The translations under genes were made by a program, and so were the position numbers. A DNA stretch of 64,000 nt from Endocalyx cinctus (lineage: Eukaryota; Ascomycota; Sordariomycetes; Amphisphaeriales; Apiosporaceae), in contig BCKC01000002.1 in NCBI GenBank assembly GCA_001600455.1, forward strand, positions 3,176,171 to 3,240,170. The letters are read 5' to 3'. The notes beneath the pieces are model-generated. The model saw nothing but the letters and a program-made list of their open reading frames with translations, had not been told where the DNA came from and did no database searches. Below, piece after piece: positions 56,191 to 64,000 of this stretch; position 1 is the first letter of the stretch; the number at the start of each line of letters is the position of its first letter.

Positions 56191-57930
56191 ATGGTAGAAT
56201 GTCCCGCTTGCAGCAAGCTGGTCTTGTCTGGCAAGATCAACGAACACCTCGATTCAAACTGCAGTGATTTTATCAACGACAACCCACCTGCCTCCTCACC
56301 TCCCTTCGGAATTCCTACCTCCTCCACCCAGCAGACCAATGGCATCGGATCGTCTCAGAAGCGACCTGCCGCGACCTTCTTCCAGACTCCCTCGGCGAAA
56401 CGCCAAGCCACGCCCTCTAAAATCTTGACGCCTATAGTTAACGACGCTAGTTCAGCTTTCACGAAGCTGAACGGTGGCACCAAGCGTAGCTTCGACGAAG
56501 GACCGGGAATAGACGAATCGCCGGCGCCGGAAGCCAATAAGAAAAATGGCAGCATGGAGAATAATAATCACAATGCCGCGACGGCAGGCTCTTCGACTCC
56601 CTTTACCAACGATCGAGCGACGAAGCGAACCAAGATGGCGCCGCTGGCGGAGCGCATGCGACCCCATACCTTGGACGACGTGTTTGGTCAAGACCTCGTG
56701 GGACCTGAGGGCGTGCTGCGTCTGCTGATCGAGAATGACCGGGTGCCGTCCATGATACTTTGGGGAGGTTCGGGAACGGGCAAAACCACGATAGCGAGGT
56801 GTATAGCGAGCAAGGTCGGGTCGCGCTTCATCGAGATGAACGCGACGAGTTCTGGCGTGGCCGAGTGCAAAAAGATCTTCGCCGAGGCGGCCAACGAGCT
56901 CGCGTTAACGGGTCGCAAGACCATTGTCTTTTGCGACGAGATCCACCGTTTCTCCAAGTCGCAGCAGGATGTCTTCCTTAAGCCCGTTGAGGCTGGTACC
57001 GTCACCCTCATTGGCGCCACGACGGAGAATCCTAGCTTCAAGGTTGTCAACGCGTTATTGTCCAGATGCAGAACTTTTACCCTGAAGAAGTTAGAGACTG
57101 AAGATGTCAAGAAAATATTGATACGGGCACTACAGTCGGAGCTAGAAGCCACGGCACCTCTGTTTGCTTCTACGTCAGACTCTTCTTCGCCGTCTGATCA
57201 GCCGTCTCAACTCCTCGACGACGAGCTCGTATCCTACCTAGCTAACTTCTCGGACGGAGACGCGCGCACGGCGCTCAACCTCCTCGAGCTAGCCATCTCT
57301 CTCGCCGTTCGAGAAGGCATGACAAAGGAAACGATGAAGTCGTCCCTCACCAAAACCCTCGTGTACGACCGGGCGGGCGACCAGCACTACGACACGATCT
57401 CGGCCTTCCACAAGTCGGTGCGAGGGTCGGACCCGGACGCGACGCTGTACTACCTAGCGCGGATGCTGCAGTCCGGGGAGGACCCGCTCTTCATAGCGCG
57501 ACGGATGGTGGTGATCGCGTCCGAGGACGTCGGGCTGGCCGACAACTCGCTCCTCCCGCTCGCGACGGCGACGTACGCGGCGGCGCAGCAGATCGGCATG
57601 CCCGAGGCCAGGATCCCGCTCGCCCACTGCGCCGCGGCGCTCGCGCTCGCGCCCAAGAGCACGCGCGCCTACCGCGGCCTCAACAACGCGTTCGCGGCCC
57701 TGCGCGAGCCCCGCGTCGCCGCCCTGCCCGTCCCGCTCCACCTCCGCAACGCGCCGACCCGCCTCATGCGCGAGCTCGGCCACGGCAAGGAGTACAAGTA
57801 TAACCCGAACTACCGCGACGGCCGCGTCAAGCAGGATTACTTACCCGAGAGTATGGTCGGTCGCTCGTTCCTCGAAGATAGGGATTTGGGCTTGGAAATC
57901 GATCCAGATTTAGATATGGACACGTCTTGA
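56191..57930 (+). CDS. MGS1: WRNIP1/Mgs1-type AAA ATPase
   Basis: Single exon, 579 residues from the ATG at 56191; the frame is open slightly further upstream but offers no ATG. N-terminal UBZ4-type ubiquitin-binding zinc finger CPACSKLVLSGKINEHLDSNC (residues about 4-24, C-x2-C ... H-x3-C). After a Ser/Pro-rich linker comes the ATPase: RPHTLDDVFGQDLVG, Walker A GGSGTGKTT, Walker B FCDEIHRF, sensor 1 GATTENPSF and the arginine-finger SRC. The C-terminal MgsA/RarA-type domain includes RMVVIASEDVGLADN. It acts in DNA damage tolerance at stalled forks, binding PCNA and polymerase delta in yeast. The C-terminal half (57200-57850) is much more GC-rich than the N-terminal half. Confidence 0.95.
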   Translation: MVECPACSKLVLSGKINEHLDSNCSDFINDNPPASSPPFGIPTSSTQQTNGIGSSQKRPAATFFQTPSAKRQATPSKILTPIVNDASSAFTKLNGGTKRSFDEGPGIDESPAPEANKKNGSMENNNHNAATAGSSTPFTNDRATKRTKMAPLAERMRPHTLDDVFGQDLVGPEGVLRLLIENDRVPSMILWGGSGTGKTTIARCIASKVGSRFIEMNATSSGVAECKKIFAEAANELALTGRKTIVFCDEIHRFSKSQQDVFLKPVEAGTVTLIGATTENPSFKVVNALLSRCRTFTLKKLETEDVKKILIRALQSELEATAPLFASTSDSSSPSDQPSQLLDDELVSYLANFSDGDARTALNLLELAISLAVREGMTKETMKSSLTKTLVYDRAGDQHYDTISAFHKSVRGSDPDATLYYLARMLQSGEDPLFIARRMVVIASEDVGLADNSLLPLATATYAAAQQIGMPEARIPLAHCAAALALAPKSTRAYRGLNNAFAALREPRVAALPVPLHLRNAPTRLMRELGHGKEYKYNPNYRDGRVKQDYLPESMVGRSFLEDRDLGLEIDPDLDMDTS

Positions 57931-58768
57931 AAAAGATAAATTAAATCAGGTTTTCGGAAAGGAAGGAAAGGGGAGAAAGAAAGAAAGAAAACAGGCAATT
58001 GAACACGGCATATCAGGGAGATAGATAGCCTATGCTCTCACTTTCTGGTTACCTTCTACGAGCTGTTTCTTCCCTTCTTGGTTGAATCGCATAAAAAAAC
58101 CAAAAACAAACAAAAATCCACTTATGCATATGATTTTCAAGCGAGGCGTTTAGGTTATGGGCTTGGGGAGATACGGCATAGGATAAGGCGTGAGCAATCC
58201 AGTCAGGATAAAAAGAAAAGAATAGGGACGCGGAGTAATAAAAAAAGATAAGAGTGAATGAGAGAAAGAGAGAGAGTGTGTGTGTATGTGTATGTAAGTG
58301 AGTATATAAGTTCTCTAGAATATCCACGTCCTGCTTTAGGTATGTAGGCCTGGACAATCAGCATAATTAAGACTGTATATGTAAACTATCTGTATATTTT
58401 TGCACGACGAACTTTGTCACCATCATTGTTCTCTGCTGGGTCAAGGCGTATTCTAAAATGTTTCCGCGTCACGCAAGCTGCTCGGGTTATAAACTGCCGC
58501 CTTGTTCCCCCTTCAATCTGGTCAGAAGCATGGATGAAGAATATCCACAAGTGAAATCTAATTAGACCGTTACAAAAATTTAGGTCAACCTTCTTCGCCA
58601 GGGAAGAAAGACTGTGGGTATCGTAAATTGTATTGCCAGTCAATATGAACGAATTTACAACCCATCTATTCAACAGTAGTATATGACAACGTTAGCCCGG
58701 TCGGTACACAGCGTGATATTAGCCCTTTCTCGTTCTCAGGATCCAAATGAAATATATCTCCCACTGTT
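57931..58768. other. Convergent intergenic region
   Basis: GA- and GT-rich simple sequence near 57970-57990 and 58255-58300; nothing else seen. Confidence 0.6.
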
Positions 58769-59971
58769 TCATATCCGTCTTGATCGTTTCGGGCCCGGCA
58801 CGGCTGCCTCGGCCTCACTATCCTCGTCTTCTGATTCGACATCGTCGTGGTTTACATCATTCTCGTCCAGTTCCTCCTCCACGTCGAGCTCTTCCTCGCC
58901 ATCCGACCCTCCTGCGCTAGATCCCTCGTCATCGTCCGAATCTTTCGCGTCGACGCCGTTTGTGACGGCGAAGTCGTCATCGTCGTCGTCCACGCCGTTC
59001 ATCATCTCCTGGTCGCTCTCTTCGCCTTCGACGTATATGACGCCCGCCTCGTCGTCGTCGTCGTCGTCATCATCGTCGTTATCGTCGAGGTCGTGATGCC
59101 GTTGCATGCCCCGTCGCAGCTCCATCTGTGCCTCCAGCAGGTCCAGCTTGCCCTTGAGAGCAAGGAGGGAGTTGAGACCCTTAGACCTCTCTTCCAGCAC
59201 TCGGTGGAGTTCGCCGAGTTTCTTCGCCAGGTTGGGCTGCGTCGCCAACGCACCGCCGTGCGATATCAGCGTCCACTGTACCCAGGTCATGAGGCTTCCC
59301 GCGCGTCCAGGTCGCCTGTGCATGCGAGATGCTAGCTTGGTGAGAAGCGTACCGGCGAGGGTGGAGTCAAGTCTTTGAATCGTGTTGCGGACAGTGGGAA
59401 GATCGGTGGTGTGTAGACAGGACTCGAGAAGATCCGCGTCGTCGGTGCGGAGAGCTTGAGATAATACTGTACCCAGAGATGCGAGGCTGGGAGGGGCCAA
59501 TTGCCTTCCTGGGTTGGTCAGGGAATTGGTTGGGAGTGTTAATGCCGAGGGAACATCTATTGTCTCGTTTACGTGGGCAAGTTCTCCTAATGTAGGTTCT
59601 TGGTCTGATTCCCCATCATTTGCAACATCTGCCTCAAACATGTCGATATCAGGGTCTTCTAGGTCTCGAGGTTGTTTACTCTTATCATTGGTAGAGGTTT
59701 TATGAGGAATTGATCTTTCGCCATCTTGGTTTTTACTGGTTTCGTTTTGAGTCTTGTCTCCCTCTCCCTCTTCCTGATCAGACGCCTCATAATCACTATT
59801 ATCCGAATCTGAACCGCTAGAAATTTCTATTATTTCATCTGTCTGTTTTTGAACAGAAGGGGCTGAGACGGCTGTCTCAGACTCGTTGATATGGGGTTTT
59901 AAGGTGTGCTTAACATTTCGTTTCACAACAGGAGGTGCGATCTGAGTTGGAAGTTTTCGTTTTGTCGACAT
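58769..59971 (-). CDS. Utp12-domain protein of the small-subunit processome (Utp5-like)
   Basis: Single exon of 400 residues. An acidic, Ser-rich N-terminus (about 1-150) starts with basic STKRKLP. The Utp12 domain spans about residues 158-290: LASLGTVLSQALRTDDADLLESCL, LLTKLASRMHRRPGRAGSLMTWVQWTLISHGG and LLALKGKLDLLEAQMELRR. The C-terminal 100 residues are almost wholly Asp/Glu/Ser, ending in PKRSRRI. This is the arrangement of the t-UTP subunit Utp5 (WDR43) without its N-terminal WD40 propeller. It would act in the nucleolus in pre-18S rRNA transcription and processing. Utp12-domain identity is firm; Utp5 rather than another Utp12-domain subunit is inference. Confidence 0.8.
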   Translation of the reverse strand: MSTKRKLPTQIAPPVVKRNVKHTLKPHINESETAVSAPSVQKQTDEIIEISSGSDSDNSDYEASDQEEGEGDKTQNETSKNQDGERSIPHKTSTNDKSKQPRDLEDPDIDMFEADVANDGESDQEPTLGELAHVNETIDVPSALTLPTNSLTNPGRQLAPPSLASLGTVLSQALRTDDADLLESCLHTTDLPTVRNTIQRLDSTLAGTLLTKLASRMHRRPGRAGSLMTWVQWTLISHGGALATQPNLAKKLGELHRVLEERSKGLNSLLALKGKLDLLEAQMELRRGMQRHHDLDDNDDDDDDDDDEAGVIYVEGEESDQEMMNGVDDDDDDFAVTNGVDAKDSDDDEGSSAGGSDGEEELDVEEELDENDVNHDDVESEDEDSEAEAAVPGPKRSRRI

Positions 59972-62399
59972 GGTGATTTATGGCAATTCCTACTTAGCAC
60001 CCAGATAAATATTGAGGGTAGTAGGATAATATGACTAAAAGAAGATAAGGAATTATGATGAATTAACGTGAGTTGTTAAGGTATTATTTTGTATTGAACA
60101 TCCATAAGTGTGAAAGTTTCAATGGATGTGCATAGTTTTCTATGTGAATTACTATTATTCAGTACATACCTCAACTAAGCAAGTTGCTTGCTTTTTTTTT
60201 TTTTTTTTTTTTCTTACTTTGTCCCACTGATAAGAAAATATTAGCATGGGGGGTTTAGATATATTAGCTATTCCTTATCTTATCGGATAGGCATAATAGC
60301 TTTTCCGTTCCATTTCCCTCTTTACTTTATTTCTAGTACAGAGTATAAAAATAATGCTAAGTACTAGCTACTTTAGTAGTACTGAGTACCTTAGTAATTA
60401 AATTAATTAATGTACTCTGTAACTGTCAGCCTATTGAATAAAGTACTTAAGTCTACTGCCTAGGTGGTTATTTTATACCAGCTGGTATTATTCCTTGCAT
60501 AAACTTATGCATTGTAACTCTTTCTCTTTGGTTGATTTACCACATGCACACACATAAAAAAAAAAAAAAAAAAAAAAAAGAAAAAAGAAAAAGAAAAAAA
60601 AATCTTTCTTGATAGTATGATGCCTTGTCTTCGCTATTTAATAGCACTTGTTATTCCCTTTACCATTCACCAAGGCATCTTTCACATCTCTTCCGTTACT
60701 AGACAGAGCCCTGGAGATAATGAAATGATCATGTGATATTGAAAAGTGATGAGTCAATTAGTTATTGGATTATTATAATATTTTTTTTTCTGATCATACC
60801 CTAGGGTAAATTTGAAACATAAGAGAGAGAGAAAGAAAAAAAAAAGGTCTTCTGCGGCTTTATTCAATTTCGAGATCCATCTTCCGCGTAATACGCGTCA
60901 TGATTGGATTTATGGCATGGCTAGCAGCCTAGAGTTCTGCCTGGGCATTTTGCGATCGTGTCATGATTGGCCGTAAATTTTTCTTCTTTCCCGTAATGTT
61001 ACCATATGTCTATACTTCAATTTCCTCTTCCTTAGGTCTTTACAGTAGAGCTGCTTTACAAAACTATCTCTGTATAGAGAAGCTTATGTCTGAAGAGGCT
61101 CGGTCATTCCATAACAATTTCTCAATTCTTCAGCTGCTGTAGTTATCCGTTTATTTAGATATTATTTCACCTTTGGAGCTAGAATCGTACTGTATCAAGT
61201 CTCTTATGGTACGACTCACTTTCCAGCCTTTTCATAGAGACACACCCTCATATAAGAAGCTTCTTTTACCCCTCCCTTGTAAAATTTTCGTTGAGCTAAA
61301 AGGATGCAATCTCGAGCCTTTCAGGTGGATAGAAAGGAAGACCCACTTGTGGCATGCCGCTTTTATAAATTCAGGCCTGTATAAAAATATACGTATACAT
61401 ATAATTCATTACTTTTTTGTCTTTATTGAATTTTTAACATTGAACATTGACACGATTTGCGACGCGTCAAGTATCTTATAGTACCAATGGAAATCAGTAT
61501 AACACATAAGTCCGGATTCCATACCTAACAACTGCTTTGAATGATATGAAATTGTATAAAAACACATACGTATGAATGCATAATAATTGTCCAATAACTT
61601 TTAAATGGATTTTAAATGGATTGCAATGAGTATCAGGTATGGCAAGGTGGCTAGGATAGCTATGACTTGCTATACACTCCACCGCTACAAGTACTGAATA
61701 TCATAAGCGGGCTGGCGGGATAATACTAGTCAGTGATGAGATGGCCCTAATACCTTTATCTCTTTATTCTTAAACTCTACCAGAGGAAAATGGAATAATA
61801 CATTAGACAGGTTAGAATAAAGTATCCCGGAGGTCCGCTTAATTACTTATCTTATTGATGATTCCAGTACGTATATTGACTCATTAAATTATTCAGATTC
61901 TACTTGTTTTCTTTTATTTTGATATTTTCAATATTCTCAACTTTCGAGGTATTAATGACCATCATGGCTTGAATAGAAAAACGAAAAAAAAGCCTTGCCG
62001 GATTAAAACCAAGTTTTGATTTTATAAATGTTTATATCTACTATGTAAATAATATCCATGGATAACTTGCATATATGACCTAGTATACTTGTAAATGTTA
62101 CATGAAGATCAGAGTAATATGGGTGCATAATTTAAAAGATGATCAGGTTAGCAAGGCCTGGCAGGTTGGATAAAAAAGTGAATAAAGAGGTGGCCAGAAA
62201 TTAGAATATGTAATAGCGGCGACTAAACTAAACCCAATTTACTCAAAGAAGTAAAATGTTCAAAAAGCGTGGAACCTTTCGATATCGCGTTCTACAAATA
62301 AACTAGTGGCCCCAAACTAGATTTTTTTCGCGACTCCCTCCAAATTTGTTCCTGACACGGAGTATCAAAGGCACCTCCAATTTCTGAATTTATTTTTTT
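59972..62399. other. AT-rich intergenic region with long homopolymers
   Basis: T run at about 60192-60212 and A run at about 60556-60579. TACT/AGTAC-rich stretch near 60358-60425. No coding pattern over 2.4 kb. Confidence 0.6.
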
Positions 62400-64000
62400 T
62401 AATCCTTTCCTCCTATTTCTCCCTTTCTTTCCACCCAACCCCCCTCCATTTTTAAGTCCGAATCACCGATCACGCCTTGCATCTCAAGAGAATAAAATAC
62501 TCAATTCACCCTTATCTACTATTTATTCTCTTGCAGTTTTATCACATTAAAAAAAAAAAAAAAAAAGAATTACACACCAAAAAAAAAAGTACCGAGGTAC
62601 TTATTCAAACAGTAACTAAAGACAGAACCAAACAATCACTCAATCAACCAGTTATCTATCGATTAACTCGTGACTTGATTTCAGATTAAGAACAATAAGT
62701 AGAATATTATTTATTTGTTGATCTTTTCCTACCTTCCAACCCAAAAACGGTAATAGTTTTTTTTTTTTCTATTGTCTTGGTATCGAACCAATACTTTAGA
62801 ACTACCCGGTCTCCACTACTTTTTCACAGTAGTTTCGCATCATTGTGAGACCTGCCCATCGTGAACCTTGTCGTCGGTTCAATATTCACCACCTAATACA
62901 TTTGGTCTGATTCAGTTCAACCACCAAATATCATCATTCTATCTCGTTGCGCCGAATATTCTCAAGAAGAATATCATTTAATCTGCTCAACTTTTATCCG
63001 TCTCAAAGATCGAAACACTACTTTATAATAAGCGCACGCCGTCGCATTCTCCGATTGTTTTTTCTTTCTCCTTTCGCCTCATTCTTTGATACAAAACCCA
63101 TAGGTTCATATACATATTCAGTACATCTGACGAGGCCAGCAATTCGAGGTAAGTTGTCAATTTTTTTTATATCTATATATTTAGTCATTCATTTATCCTT
63201 TTTTTTTTATATAACTTTCTGTTTTACTGCCTTTTATTCTTCTCTTCATTTTACATTCACGTCATTTCCCTATCATAATACATAATTTTCTGTTGAACTC
63301 CGTTGCATCTGGCATCTTCATTTTATCTCTCCGGCTCCGTTCCATCATCGAATGAAGACCGGAGTTGCCTCTCGGCGCATGAGGACCCACACTTTCCCAG
63401 AAATCAACCCAAGAACCGTTAGCTTTCTAGCTTCGGTTTACAGTAACATATTTTATATATGCTTGCTGTACATACCTTCCAAAAGTTAATGTTCATTATC
63501 ACTATTATTTTGCCCAAAATATTCTCATCAGATCATCAACATCATCGTCACTGCCATCATTATAGCAATAATCAAATTTGTTTCCCTTTTCTTCTCTGTT
63601 TAATCTGCTTTCTTATCTACACTTTGGAAAGTCCCAACCTCTTCATAAAAAAAAAAAAACATCATCAAACCCCCAGAAGAACGCCCTGACCACCTTCAAA
63701 CAAACCCTTTAACCCTTTCCTATATGTACACGTACATCCGAGATGTCGTACTTGTATGAGGAAGTACAAAGGTACAAAAAGGAGCTATGACCCCAAAAAA
63801 TGATTATACACTGTAGCTGAATACAAGACGCGACCTCACAATGCGACTTGGACTTGGTTTGATGGATCGAGTATAAGAAGTAGTATTACTTCTTTATTAT
63901 TCAAACATATCCCCACTCCAGTTCCACCTAAACATCTTGATCCCTCATCCCTTGCAACCCAAATCTTTTTTACCCCAGCCTCTTTTCTATTGGTTAAATA
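62400..64000 (+). promoter_or_regulatory. Probable long 5' leader of a downstream gene, with intron donor and uORFs
   Basis: From about 62400 the plus strand becomes pyrimidine-rich with CAACAATC-like spacing, as in long fungal leaders. A perfect GTAAGT donor stands at 63149-63154 after GCAATTCGAG. Two short ORFs follow: 63352-63489 (45 codons, begins MKTGVASRRMRTHTF) and 63743-63790 (15 codons, MSYLYEEVQRYKKEL). No main start codon is in the window, so this is inferred from composition and these signals. Confidence 0.4.

Overview
The window is nuclear DNA of a filamentous ascomycete (Pezizomycotina). Short introns of about 50-150 nt with GTAAGT-like donors, CTAAC/CTGAC branch sites and YAG acceptors interrupt most genes. 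Intergenic DNA is AT-rich with many homopolymer runs, and the gene content (ATG15, GARS-AIRS fusion, L-arabinitol dehydrogenase, Zn2Cys6 regulator) is typical of these moulds. I cannot place the species; Sordariomycetes, perhaps Xylariales, is a guess. Gene models were built by joining exons by hand. Unless stated otherwise every junction has GT..AG ends and the codon phase closes exactly.

Layout. 1-2.6 kb: 5' end of a mitochondrial FAD-linked 2-hydroxyacid dehydrogenase and a two-exon protein kinase. 2.6-7.0 kb: gene-poor DNA with a decayed cytochrome P450 and another possible gene fragment. 7-24.3 kb: housekeeping block of alpha-actinin, a VPS9-domain protein, ATG15 lipase, GARS-AIRS (ADE5,7), dephospho-CoA kinase, and a 926-residue disordered protein with WG repeats and an RVxF motif.

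25.3-39.8 kb: a metabolic cluster, the most interesting part. It holds a FAD oxidoreductase, a Zn2Cys6 regulator (five exons), an SDR of the sorbose-reductase type, an STL1-like sugar/polyol transporter, a xylitol-dehydrogenase-like MDR, an SDR of the mannitol-dehydrogenase/L-xylulose-reductase type, an L-arabinitol 4-dehydrogenase, and a small ABM-domain protein. Together LAD, L-xylulose reductase and XDH would carry L-arabinitol to D-xylulose. The same enzymes could serve galactitol/sorbitol oxidation. The transporter contains what reads as a [D1,2] spliceosomal twin intron (one intron nested in the donor of another), and the XDH gene has a 6-nt first coding exon and an 8-nt internal microexon.

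40.9-60 kb: F-box-like protein, alpha/beta hydrolase, secreted M28 aminopeptidase, EFM3-type methyltransferase, prolyl-4-hydroxylase-like dioxygenase, ARMH3/DUF1741 protein, ISA1, WRNIP1/MGS1 ATPase and a Utp12-domain protein. 60-64 kb: no gene body. The last 1.6 kb looks like the long, uORF-bearing 5' leader of a gene lying beyond the window. I recognised no tRNA, rRNA, CRISPR array or intact transposon.
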